Shown here in pieces: positions 53,028 to 63,447 of a DNA stretch of 64,000 nucleotides. The notes beneath the pieces were generated by a model, which saw nothing but the letters and a program-made list of their open reading frames with translations, was not told the origin of the DNA and did not search any database. Source of the DNA: Linderina pennispora (Eukaryota; Kickxellomycota; Kickxellomycetes; Kickxellales; Kickxellaceae); contig NW_024468277.1 in the NCBI RefSeq assembly GCF_002104995.1, forward strand, positions 1-64,000, in the 5' to 3' direction. The translations under genes were made by a program, and so were the position numbers. Numbering within the stretch: the first letter of the stretch is position 1; the number at the start of each line of letters is the position of its first letter.

Positions 53028-53792
53028 TTTTGTGTGTGTCTGAGGTGCAATAATAGTGGATAGGCAAGGCCGGAAGCTGAATAATTAAAAGTGCAAGGCA
53101 AAGTGAATCTCCAAAGAAATAAAAAGAGCGACAAAGGAGAAGAGGGAAATTTTTTGTCTGTCGTGAGGCTGAAGGATTGGACCTAGTCTTTATAATAGCG
53201 CAGTGCAGCTCGATTTCTCTGGCTGGTGTGGCATTTTCCTTTCGAAACAAAGACAACAAAGAACCATGAATGCCAGGGCGAAAATCAATGCAAACCGCTG
53301 TGCATTGGGGCTGCAAGCGCTTCCCTTTTTAGCGTCGTGCAATCAGCGGTCTGCGGCCTGCCATTGGCGCGGCCCGGGGTGGGGTTCCCAGCCCACCCCC
53401 CGCCCGGCAGTTGTGCAACCTAGCTTCCCCGCTTTCATGCTCGCCGCCACACCTGGCCGTGGCGCTGACTACTGCGCAACAATCTCACACTCGGTGGCCC
53501 GAAAATGGCGGGGACCGTTCTGTGCCTTCGGTCTTGCACTGCAACAACACGAATGGGCACTAAAAATAGCTGAGGCCGGTTCATTCACTCCTTTGAAAGA
53601 GCCGCGGCAGACCATTGTCTGGGACCACGGTTTCGCAAGACTTTTTTAATTTCAGTAATGATTCCGAGCCTGCAACAAGCCAAAACAAAGGACCAGGTGT
53701 TCTGGGGATGGTGCATGAAAATAATGAACCAGTTCGCTTTGCAAAAATAAAGCATGGGGCTCTGCAAAGACGTGTGGAAAACGTTTTGATAG
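53028..53792. other. Intergenic region
   Basis: Holds the PH-protein promoter and the 3' flank of the next gene. Apparent long frames here are shadows running out of neighbouring GC-rich coding sequence. Confidence 0.45.
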
Positions 53793-55280
53793 CTAGTGCT
53801 TCACAAAAAAGGATTCCTCCTGGCGAAGCAGAATGGTCAGAACCACCGGCACTCCAACAACAACGCACAGCGTCGATAATGCCAGGAAGAACAAGAGCGT
53901 CCACCGCCACGACACCGACAGCTTGTGTGGCGACGCGGTGGAGAAGCTGACTAAAATCGGGTGGAACTGGCGCGCGTACTCCCACGCCAGCTGCTGGCCA
54001 CGCTCGCCCAGCAGCGACAGCGGTGTCGACCGAGCACCGTGCTCGGCTATGCCGGCCATTCCTAGAGCATCCCCAAACAAGTGCCCGCCGGGGACAGGGA
54101 TCGGCTGCTGTGCTCCGTTTGGCCCTGCCTGGGGTGCCACTTGCGGGTGGGCATGTGCCGGCGGCTGCATGGTCGGAAGCGGGGGCTGCGTCGGCTGGTG
54201 TGTCTGCGATTGCTGGTGCGTCTGCAACTGCGGGTGGTGGGGCTGCTGCCCATGGGGCTGCTGGTGGGTCGGGTGGGGCTGCTGGCTGATGTGCTGCATG
54301 TGCTGCAGACAGTGCAGGTATTGTTGCTGCTGATGCTGCAGCTGCAGCTGCTGCGTAAAGGCGACCTGGGGTTGCTGCATAAAGGGATTGCCGCCCTTGG
54401 CGGCCTTCCCGTGACCGCTGGTGCTGCCATTCGCCGCAAAACCTGGCGCGCCAGGGCCGCGCCAGACCTGCCAGTCCGCACGGCTGCTGCTCGGCGCATT
54501 CCATCCAAGCTCCTCCATCATCGACAGGCTGTCCCAGTCGATGTGTGCAGCCCGGATCTGGCTGGACGGCGGGTGCTTGCCATACATCGACGTCCGGGAT
54601 GCCAAAAACGGCTGGTTGAATGACAGCGGTGAGCTGATCATCGACGGGATGGAAATCGAATACTGCCCTCCCTGCACTTGCCTCCCAGGAATGTTGCGCC
54701 TTGACGACGGTGCGCTGGAGCTGCTCGATGACCCCAGCTCGTAAAAGTTGTGCAGTGTTTCGGGGATCGACGGTTTGGCGCCAAGTGCTTCTTTGCCTGC
54801 GTCTGCCCAATGCCTGCCGGTGCTATTTATACCCGCTCCGCGGCGATCGCCATCTGCCGCCCGATCACCACACGCTTTCTGCAAATAGTAGTTTGGCGAA
54901 ATGGGCTGCTGCATTTCGTCCTCTTCTGCCCATGCGTGTAACGCCAGTTGGCCACGGGACCGACACCCACTGATGGCCCCTGAGGTAGAGCCGCCCACGC
55001 TGAATCTCCGTGGGCTGGTCCGCGAACGCACCATCGACTCCTCAGCCACCGGCCTTCGCTTCTCTGACGAGCTCCACGAGCGCAGGGGCCGGATGTGTCC
55101 GTTCTGGCGCATCTGCTGAGTGGACGTTGACTGCTGAGCGTGCTCCATGCTGGAGCCCGCGGTCGACTCGCCTACCTTTCCCCCAGGTCCCCCACAACAC
55201 AGCCAGCAAACCGACCCACAGCTGCAGTTGGCTGTCGAGCTGGTGGTGGTCGCATTGGGTACGCTGCCCTGTCGGCTCAT
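53793..55280 (-). CDS. Gln/His/Pro-rich protein with one C-terminal membrane span, unknown function
   Basis: 495 residues from ATG 55280 (MSRQGSVPNATTT). The N-terminal half is Ser/Arg-rich with cysteines (SCGSVCWLCCGGPGG). The middle (about residues 330-410) is low complexity in Gln, His and Pro. A single hydrophobic segment WTLLFFLALSTLCVVVGVPV near the C-terminus is followed by about 17 residues. No domain is recognised. A tail-anchored-like or single-pass membrane protein with a long disordered cytosolic part is the likely architecture. Intact frame. Confidence 0.55.
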   Translation of the reverse strand: MSRQGSVPNATTTSSTANCSCGSVCWLCCGGPGGKVGESTAGSSMEHAQQSTSTQQMRQNGHIRPLRSWSSSEKRRPVAEESMVRSRTSPRRFSVGGSTSGAISGCRSRGQLALHAWAEEDEMQQPISPNYYLQKACGDRAADGDRRGAGINSTGRHWADAGKEALGAKPSIPETLHNFYELGSSSSSSAPSSRRNIPGRQVQGGQYSISIPSMISSPLSFNQPFLASRTSMYGKHPPSSQIRAAHIDWDSLSMMEELGWNAPSSSRADWQVWRGPGAPGFAANGSTSGHGKAAKGGNPFMQQPQVAFTQQLQLQHQQQQYLHCLQHMQHISQQPHPTHQQPHGQQPHHPQLQTHQQSQTHQPTQPPLPTMQPPAHAHPQVAPQAGPNGAQQPIPVPGGHLFGDALGMAGIAEHGARSTPLSLLGERGQQLAWEYARQFHPILVSFSTASPHKLSVSWRWTLLFFLALSTLCVVVGVPVVLTILLRQEESFFVKH

Positions 55281-55829
55281 CGCAGAGGAAAATCGGGTGA
55301 AAATAACTGGTATTGGGATAGGCTGCTCTTGGGAAGTGCGAGGTTTTGGCAGACTAGTAGTGAAGGGAGCACAGCTCGCGAGACCACTCCCACATCTACA
55401 CCACAGCTGCAACCCCCTGTTTAGTCGCCCTTGTCTGCTATATTTGTGCAATATAACCTGTGGCTTGCAGCTATCCACACAAAACAGGACAGCATGGCAT
55501 TGTCAGGTGGGTACACTGGCGCCAGAATTGGGACCTGAGCCGGTACATTGTGCACCCATGGGGCTCGCGTGGCCAGCAACAGGCCCCGGATGGGTCCTTC
55601 CGTCCTTGTCCGCCCCTCGGCGTTTCAAACAGAGTCTAAAGGACCGCTGGGCCTGGTAGACTGTTTCAGGGCCATTGTTCGGTAGTCGCAAACACCGATA
55701 TAGTGCAAATGCGTGGGCCGTGTGGTGCTCCGGCCAATCGTTTGCAATATTCGGTGTGCAGGAAATTCATGTATAAGCGTTGAAGCTGTATGAAAGAACA
55801 GTGTTTATTAGATTAGTTTAGTGCCGTGT
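55281..55829. other. Intergenic region
   Basis: No gene recognised. The upstream in-frame extension of the Gln/His-rich gene to 55478 begins with GTG and does not look coding. Confidence 0.4.
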
Positions 55830-57630
55830 TTAAACATTCCTGTAAACAGGGTGGCGAAATACGCCCGAGTTCCTGAATACAGTGTCGGCGTCGGAAAAGG
55901 TATCACTCTGACTCGCCTTTGCCCAAGGCGCCAATGACTTGCGCGACATCCCGGGCTGCTCATATTGTCGAAGCTGCACTTCATAGCCATTAAGGCGGAC
56001 TCTGTAGCCATCTATGTGGTTGCCGTCATACTGGAATGCCACACAAGGGAACGCATCCAGCTTCCCCGGCTCTTCGAGCGATGCAGCAGCGATAATGTCC
56101 ATGGCGTGTGATGAATACGGGCCGAACCCAGGCACGGTTATCTGTATAATAGCAAAGATAGCAGCAAGGCCGGAAATCAGACCGAACACTGCCTTGGCCG
56201 CTGCTCCGATATAGATTCCCTCCTTGATGCTGTACTTGTTCCCCGCTACATGGATCTCGCCAGGTGGTCGGTCGCCCTTGTAGCTCATCACACTCTTGAC
56301 AAGCGGGTGGTAGTATTGGATGGTTTTAGTGAAGCTCCCCCAGTCACAGCGCGCAAACGGGTCGTTGAATAGCGCAATTGAGCTACAGAACGAAATTCCT
56401 GCAATGTTGTAGCCGTTCTCGTCCATAGTCACAATGCTGGTGCCAAATTCTGCAGGAGCGACTGTGCCACCACCAGTGGATTCGGTCTGAACGATCTTGT
56501 ATCTGATTTCCGACTGGTAGTAGTAGGTATCACACATGTTGCTGCTCATGTAGCCAAGACGCGCGTTCTGCTGGCTGATGCTTGTAAGCGTCACCTTGAA
56601 CGAGGAATCGGTGTGTTCAAAACCAATGTCGGCAACATGGCCAGTATAGTTGTGTACTTTGTTGCTGTCAAGCTCGCTGAAGGGCACACCGGCATCGGCA
56701 ATGTTGGCGTAATGCTCCATAAACATGTCCCCATACGGCGTGTCCTTGCAATAGGTGGAGTTGTACGCGTGGTGTGTGCTGTTAACCCGAACGTGATAGT
56801 ACAGGATCATGTCCTTGTCCAGCTGAATGGCGTAGATTCCTTGCGTCAGGCGGGAGTTGTCACTGTAGTAGTCCACCAGTCCCTTTGGGCCAAGATTGTA
56901 CTGCGTTGTGGCAAAGATGTTCAGGGCATTGTATACTCCGCTGTGTGTTCGTCCAGAGATAGGGTACAGACTTTGAACATCAAAATAGGTCATGTTCGTC
57001 AGCACAACATGGTCTGGCTCGAATACAGACGACTTGTTCTGAGGGTATGATCTCGACAGGTCGGGCAGAGCGACAAACGCGCCGTTCTGAAGGTACAATT
57101 GAGGAGACACCCATGCGGTCTCAACATCCTCCCTGTCGATTGTCCATCCGCGAGACGTGTCGTTGAACATTGTCGAGAACTGCTGGTCCTCCAATGGCAG
57201 AATTTGGAATTCGCGTGGGTCGGCGATGGCAGTGCAATTGTACCAGTGGAGATTGTCTGCGAGGTAGTCTTTGCACTTGCTAGGCGGGACGGTCGCTAGC
57301 AGGTTAAAATCGATGGCAACTGTTGCATTCTCTCCAACAACATATTCCATTCCGTACCTTCCAAAACGCTCAAGCGCGATAGAGGAGTGGTATGAAAGAA
57401 GCACGATGACCAGGCACACAAAATACCCAAGTTTCCTCCACGGAGTAAGATGGTTTGTCCACCGCGGGAATGCAGCCAACATCATCATGCCTGACGTTGT
57501 GTACTGTGCGAATTGTACCGACTTCATACATGCTGCAATAAAGGACATGATAAACGCAGCAATATAGCCAGTCATCAGGCCTGATATTGAAAGGAAGACT
57601 TGGAATGCTGTCGGAGTTAAAAAACGTCAT
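55830..57630 (-). CDS. Unknown membrane/ectodomain protein, family M copy 1 (one homopolymer frameshift near the start)
   Basis: About 600 residues. The open frame from ATG 57575 lacks the first ~19 residues. The paralogue shows the true start at ATG 57630, reached if one T is removed from the T6 run at about 57620 (then FLTPTAFQVFLSISGLM precedes the long frame). Membrane spans occur at the N-terminus (AAFIMSFIAACM and GYFVCLVIVLLSYHS) and near residue 490 (AAKAVFGLISGLAAIFAIIQI). A ~400-residue ectodomain lies between, with many N-x-S/T sites and paired cysteines (KCKDYLAD, NCTAIADP, YCKDTPYGD, NMCDTYYY). No known domain. Lineage-specific surface protein inferred; function unknown. Confidence 0.65.
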
Positions 57631-58949
57631 GGCTACTGTTTAGGGACCGATGTGTTGGGGGGAGGAGAGGTGAGGTTGAAAACAGCACAAAATTGGCAAC
57701 AGAGCGGCCCAAGGCCAATTTAACGGGATTGTGGTTGTTCGCTGTGCAATCCGCATGGCTCCTCCATATATCAGCCGATGAGGTGCTACGCTGACAACCT
57801 CTCCCGCCCCACCAAAAATAGAACAACCCGCAAAACTACCGTAGAACCAATCCCAAGCCTAGGCGCAAGTACCTGTTAATTTGCTGTCAGCAGAACACAC
57901 GCATTTTCGGTGCATTGGATCGCTGCGTATCTGACAGCCCCTCTTTGTGCAGCCCCTTGGTTAATCGCATTCTTGATTACACATAGCAATTTGAAAGCCG
58001 CTCAAAGGCACATGTGGGATGGTGATCCAATCAGGCAAATATCCCGATGTCAAGTATCTGACAACCTCTGCCCTTGACAGAAACCGAACGTCAGCGTAGC
58101 AATGCAAGTGATCTCGCAAAGGGATTCTGACGCATGGAATGGCTATCAGGAATCTATTGTCAGGATATGTCTAGCTTTACAAGGAAGATTGGCGGTGCTG
58201 GAAATTGACACCCTTTTACAGGTTGTGCCATCATATGATTCTACAGAGATATCTGTTTGCTATTAGCACCCTTTTTTGGTGTCGGTGGTGGCCATGTCCA
58301 TGATGCGGTTGGCTTGTTTTCAATCGGTAGTAATACCAATTGTTCTGGTAAGGACACCAGGAACTCGCACTGTTTTCTGTTGTGAGCAGTGTCCGGTATT
58401 CTAGTGCCACGTAAGGATTCATATGTCTCTCAATACCTCTCGATGGTCAAACATCACAATCGAAGCATTGTTCGAATACCGTATATGCGAACTTGAACAT
58501 ACCAGCAGCATAATAAGAAGCAGCCCCTCACCTAGGTAAGCGTCATATTCATACCAAGTTATGATAATGCGGGGGTGTACGTGACGCATGGTAACCCATC
58601 CCCATCAGACAGAAAGGATACCTGGAGCTGCAGACATTCTGGGATATCACGGTTATGACACCCTTTTCACCAATACCTGCATTCAGCTAGGTTGTTTTGA
58701 CCACAAGGCTGTGCTCGTGGCTAAAGACGCAATCGAACCCAGCAATGTGAAAATACCTCTGCTGATTGCAGCACATAGTGCCAGTAAAACATTTAAACAC
58801 AATAGTACGGTCTCACAACTAAAGGCATTTGCAGGCGATTCGTACCAACATTGGAGTTAAATAGTGGATATATTGTGACACCTTGAGAAACCAGCGTTCA
58901 AATGAAGTTATCGATGAGCGGCAGGTGTCGCCGTATGGTACTGGCAGAT
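57631..58949. other. Intergenic region
   Basis: Promoter side of family M copy 1. Two ATG-initiated short frames (plus 58588-58860, minus 58231-58422) show no domain or signal peptide and are not called. Confidence 0.4.
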
Positions 58950-59093
58950 TTAGTCGCACGGAAGGCAGCGGCCACCAGAGTAGCCACAGCATTCGCGACC
59001 ACGCTTGTCAAGGTCGGCCGGGTTAGCGTTAGCGACACCAACAATCAGGACAAGCGCAAGAAGAGCGCTGGTAGGGACGTTGAAGAAGTTCAT
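58950..59093 (-). CDS. Small secreted cysteine-rich peptide precursor (47 residues)
   Basis: Complete frame ATG 59093 to TAA 58950. Residues 1-23 are a textbook signal peptide (hydrophobic ALLALVLIVGV, cleavage expected after VANA). A short propeptide NPADLDKR (24-31) ends in a Kex2-type LysArg site. The mature 16 residues GRECCGYSGGRCLPCD contain four cysteines (C35, C36, C43, C46; spacing CC-x6-C-x2-C), enough for two disulfides. The 5' leader is pyrimidine-rich, and a TATA-like TATTTAAAT lies about 105 bp upstream. It sits alone between two family M membrane genes. A secreted signal, defence or effector-type peptide is the inference; no homologue is recognised. It is below usual gene-finder length limits. 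Confidence 0.7.
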   Translation of the reverse strand: MNFFNVPTSALLALVLIVGVANANPADLDKRGRECCGYSGGRCLPCD

Positions 59094-60210
59094 GATGGAG
59101 ATCTGGCTTGGAGTTAGTGAAGGAGAAGAGAAATAGTATTACTGAGGAACAAGGTAGAGAGGATAAGGAACACCCAGAGACCGTGTGCAAAGTGGGCCAT
59201 TTAAATACCTCGCCGATTGCATGCCTGCTCCTACCTCCTCAGGCCATTTGAAGCTGGATGTCGACTATCAAGAATATACTCATACTATTACTTGGACAGA
59301 AAAGTGGCAGTCCCCACAAATCCTGTTCTAAGCATGCTTTTTGCTGCTGCCTACTGGCTCACATCCTGGAAAGCGATTCCCACACCGCAAAATGTAGCAT
59401 GTGAGGAGGAGGATTCACACAGTCTGTGTATGAGATTGTGAAGAGAGTGCCCCTCCTTTAGAAATCAAACGGTACATCAGCGATTGGATCTGGCATCACC
59501 ACATGGGAAATTCGAATGCAGCCTGACTGGATAAAATTCAAGGGGGCAGATAGTACATGGAGGCTGCCTGGCCCACCGCCCAATGTGCCCAAAAGCTTAC
59601 CAAATACCTACAGACATGTGCATTCCCTGGGTGTGTTCCACACAAAACAGCAACTAGACTAAGATCCAATGTGTTTACCAGAAAAGGCGGCAGCGTGCCC
59701 AAACCCTGCCAGTCAGCTCAGAATCCCTGGGCCATGCCAAGTTTCTTTGTGAGTGAATGCGATTGTATAGATCTGCCTTTTGATTTTCACAAACTCATCC
59801 TCAACCTGGTAAAGCTGGCATTCGAACGAACTATTCGAAATCAGCTCGGCCCTAGATTTCTTCACAACAAAGTATGCGATTGGTGGGAACTACCAGCAAC
59901 AGGTGGCAGACGCATAAGCTGGCTGTTGCCGGAAATGCTCTTGGGGAGGAATCGTATTTGTGGGTCATCTTTGTGCGAATAGAGCGGATCTATAGACAGC
60001 CCAGCACTTGCCCACACCCATGACAATGGAGTACCAATCCACATGTAGCATGAATTGGCTGCACATGGATTGGTCCCATTGGAAGCCATTTTCATTAGTG
60101 AGCTTTCGAACGGCTCCCGCTGGTGCGCACACCATGGTGTTTTCGAGTGGGTACACTTCTGAGTAATAAATACAATTATCTGTGCGGTTGAAGATAGGAA
60201 CAGGATCCGC
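59094..60210. other. Intergenic region with possible C-terminal relic
   Basis: The TATA-like site for the secreted peptide is at about 59199-59207. On the minus strand, sequence in frame with family M copy 2 stays open beyond its stop to about 59965 (PLENTMVCAPAGAVRKL and so on). That could be an old C-terminal extension or chance. No other gene. Confidence 0.35.
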
Positions 60211-61831
60211 TCATACTACCGTCGGCTCACAAGACAGCCCGTTCTTGTTCGAACGTATTCCCTTGAGAATAAACCCGTTTACAGCCATATTGTATCCCGA
60301 ATCGTGGCTTCCGTCATGGTGGTATTCCAGGGTTGAGGACTCGCATATACTGAGCTTCTCCTTGAGTGCTGTACTGGCAACAGCGTCCATTGCGTGGTAG
60401 GGATAAAGATTCATTATTTTCGTCAGGAATCGAATAAGCCCCAGCACTGCTGTAGACGCAAGAATGACCGAAAACGCAGCTATCCTGCTCGCGTGGACTA
60501 CGACACCTTGTATATACTTGTAGTCATGGCCTGGAAGGGGAATTGGCCCTGATTCAATGAGTCTGTCGGTAGATGCAAAAGCTGAGGCAAACGTGTGGTA
60601 GTTGCGGATTGACTTTTTGAATACAGACCAGTTGCATGCAGTGGGGTTCTGGGTAGGGGTCAGCGATATCGAGCTGCAGAGTGTAATGCCACTAATGATG
60701 CTGCCATCCTTATTTGTTGTGGCGATGCTTGTGCTGAGCGATTCCGGACTGAATTTCCAATAATCACGCACCTTGCCATCGGCTACCAGGAAGCTAATCT
60801 CCATTTGGTCGTAAACTGTATTGCACATGTTTCTGGATACGTATTCAATATGCATGTACACATCCACCGAACTGAAAAGGGGCAATTGAGTCTTTGGCGT
60901 TGGGATCATGCTGTTTAAACATGCCGGTGTACGGTGTGTCTTTACAATACGTATCAATATAGGCTTTGTGCGTACTATTCACCCGAATGTGGTAGTACAA
61001 AGTCATGTCCCTTCTGAGAGAAATAGCGTGAATACTCTCAACTAAGGGCGTGTTGTTTGTATAAAAATTAACCAGCATATCGTTGGCTAAAGAAAACAAG
61101 GTGGTTGTGAACCTATTCAGCGCGCTACCCTCAACCATACCGGTAATATTATAATCGGAATCTGGTACGATGTAGTTGAGCAGCTTATCACTGCTCTGGA
61201 CAATGTGATCAGGCTCGAATACCACCGACGCATTTTCAACAAAGGCTTTGGCCAGGTCTGGAAGAGCAGCAAAAGAGCCGTTCTGAAAACAGCCCGTGTT
61301 ACTGCCTCGTGCCAGCTTAGGGTCATCTCGCTCCATTATCCACCCACGAGAACTAGTGTCGAACCTAGTTTTGTGCCGAACAACATCAGCATTTGCAGGC
61401 TGGAAGTTGCGAGGATAAGCGATTCCAGTGCAGCTATGCTAGAGCCAGCTATCTGGAAGGAGGTCATTGCATTTGCCAGAGGGAGTAGCGACCAGATGTT
61501 CTGGATTCAGCGTCATGTTGCGGGCCATGCTCTTGCAGTACTCAATCCCAGGGATATCAAAGCGTTCCAAGACAACAGAGGAGTGAGATGGGGCTAGCAC
61601 AATACCAAGCCCGATGAAATAGCCTATCTTCTTCCAGACGCTAAGGTGGACAGTCCAGCGGCCAAAATGAAGAAACATTTTTCCACTAGACCTGGTGTAC
61701 TGCGCGAACTGAACAGAACTAATACTGACGGCAACTGTATACATGACACCTGACAGGAGGTAGCCAGAAGCAACATTTGTGAGGTTAAGCATATGCTGAA
61801 AAACCGACGAGTTCAAAATTATGCTGGGCAT
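60211..61831 (-). pseudogene. Family M copy 2, pseudogene (nonsense codon, deletion and frameshift)
   Basis: A paralogue of the protein at 55830-57630, from ATG 61831 (MPSIILNSSVFQHML). Shared blocks are SSVQFAQYT, PSGKCNDLL, NGSFAALPDLAKAF, FEPDHIV, MTLYYHIRVNSTHKAYIDTYCKDTPY, and a C-terminal span followed by the YPYHAMDAVAS region. A TAG stands where the active copy has a tyrosine (about 61440). About 40 residues are missing with a frame change near 60880. The nonsense change is a substitution, so this copy is genuinely decayed, unlike several frameshifted genes elsewhere. Tandem duplication with the secreted-peptide gene between the copies. Confidence 0.7.
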
Positions 61832-62422
61832 TTTCAAAAAAGTGACGAAATAGGTTAGAAAAGTTGTGTGAAGTCGATGTGTTAGGACAGCATCGTACGA
61901 AATTATCTAAACAAAAGTTAACCTAATTGTGGCCGAGCCAAGATGCCAACATCATCTGCGATAACCATAGAAGCAACATAGGAATATTGGACCATTCTAA
62001 AAATATCTATACTTGACATGCCAGCTTTTATATTCTAGAATATATACGACAGGGTTGCAAGTATCCAAAACTCTCTGACAATGTCTGGCGAACCTTTTGC
62101 TCATGGGCTGCAGCACAAGATACTAAAATGGTAAGCTGCATCCTGTAGACGGCTAAAGTAGACTTGGCAATCTGTCGAAGCGCACTACACGTTGCTTAGC
62201 CGGTTGTCTTCCTCTGGTGCTGACGGCACTTTCACATATCTGCCCATGGCCAAGCGCTATTTTCAGCAACAAGGTGCTGCTCCCACAGACAATCCCATTT
62301 TCCTGGCTTACCCAACAGCAAAGTACAAATCCGGACCGCAAAAGTGGCAACGATAGCAACTGCCACAGCCTATTTATATCTTTCTAGGTTCCTCATCCAT
62401 AAAACCTGTGTGAAAAACAGCC
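61832..62422. promoter_or_regulatory. Divergent interval with TBCC promoter
   Basis: TATTTATAT lies about 52 bp upstream of the TBCC ATG. A short plus-strand ATG frame near 62080 ends in GTAAGC and could be an upstream exon of an unseen transcript, but no acceptor joins it convincingly to TBCC. Confidence 0.4.
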
Positions 62423-63340
62423 ATGGCATCTGCAGGCAGCATGGTGAACGCCTCAGCGGCAGGAAAGTTCTACGAGCACTTCCGTGCCGAGTACGCTACG
62501 ATCAAGTCCACAATCACCAGCGACAGATCCGAAGCAGCCCAGCGCCTCCGCCAGCTGGATATCGCCTTGCGCGAGGCAAACATATACCTGCCCGCATACG
62601 ACCAGAAGCACTTGACCAAGGACCTGGAGGAGCTGCGCGCACTGCTGCACAAGCAAAGCGAAACAAAGCGGTTCGGGTTCAAGTTCAAGAAGGCAACGAC
62701 TACGAGCAAGGTGCAGCCAAAGAAGGCCGAGAGGCCGCAGCCAGAGCAGGCGGCGAGTAGCACTGATAGTTCGGATTCGTACGTGTTCAAGGATATTGCC
62801 GACCAGTGGGTGGTTGCCGAGCCACGGTCAGCTGCGAACGCATCAACTGACGGCGAGCTGCGCGACATCTCCGAGAGTGTTGTGGATCTGCGCAGCATTG
62901 GCGGCTCGCTACGCGCACTGAATTGCCGTCGACTCCAAAATAGCATCGTTATATGTGGGCCATTTGCGGGCTCGACAACGATCCGCGACTCCAACAATTG
63001 CGTTTTCATCATTGGCGTGCGGCAGTTCCGCATGGAGAACTCGCGGAATATCGATGTGTATTTGTACTGCGCCAGCCATCCGATCATTGAGAAGTCAACG
63101 GAGATCCGGTTTGCGCCATACCCAGAGTTCGGATCGAAGGCCATGGAGGAGGAGTTTGCAAGGTCAGGGCTGAAAGGCATCCCGAATTCGTTTGACAAGG
63201 TGGACGATTTCAACTGGCTCAAACGCCAAGCATCGCCAAATTGGTCGCTAAACGACTCGCCGATCGCAGACTGGTCGGCTCTTGATGACGCCTTGCATCC
63301 TCGACAAAAGCTACTCGATGTGTTGCCTCAAGCAAAGTAG
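62423..63340 (+). CDS. TBCC: Tubulin-folding cofactor C
   Basis: 305 residues from ATG 62423. The N-terminal spectrin-like helical tubulin-binding region spans about residues 14-95. A lysine-rich linker leads to the C-CAP/TBCC beta-helix from about residue 140 (LRALNCRRLQNSIVICGPFA, STTIRDSNNCVFIIGVRQFR). The arginine in VRQFRMENS corresponds to the GAP-finger region with which TBCC stimulates GTP hydrolysis by beta-tubulin in the TBCD/TBCE/tubulin complex. DVYLYCASHPIIEKSTEIRF is strongly conserved. Single exon, intact. Confidence 0.93.
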   Translation: MASAGSMVNASAAGKFYEHFRAEYATIKSTITSDRSEAAQRLRQLDIALREANIYLPAYDQKHLTKDLEELRALLHKQSETKRFGFKFKKATTTSKVQPKKAERPQPEQAASSTDSSDSYVFKDIADQWVVAEPRSAANASTDGELRDISESVVDLRSIGGSLRALNCRRLQNSIVICGPFAGSTTIRDSNNCVFIIGVRQFRMENSRNIDVYLYCASHPIIEKSTEIRFAPYPEFGSKAMEEEFARSGLKGIPNSFDKVDDFNWLKRQASPNWSLNDSPIADWSALDDALHPRQKLLDVLPQAK

Positions 63341-63392
63341 AAAAGAGCTGAATAGACATGTAGTTTGGAAAGAGATAAGAAAAAAGTGTAGT

Positions 63393-63408
63393 TTAAATGT
63401 CCTTGTCA

Positions 63409-63447
<39 letters not shown>

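Noticed and set aside
58588-58860. 90-codon plus-strand ATG frame in the intergenic region
   Set aside because: No signal peptide, domain or repeat; could be chance. Kept out of the feature list.
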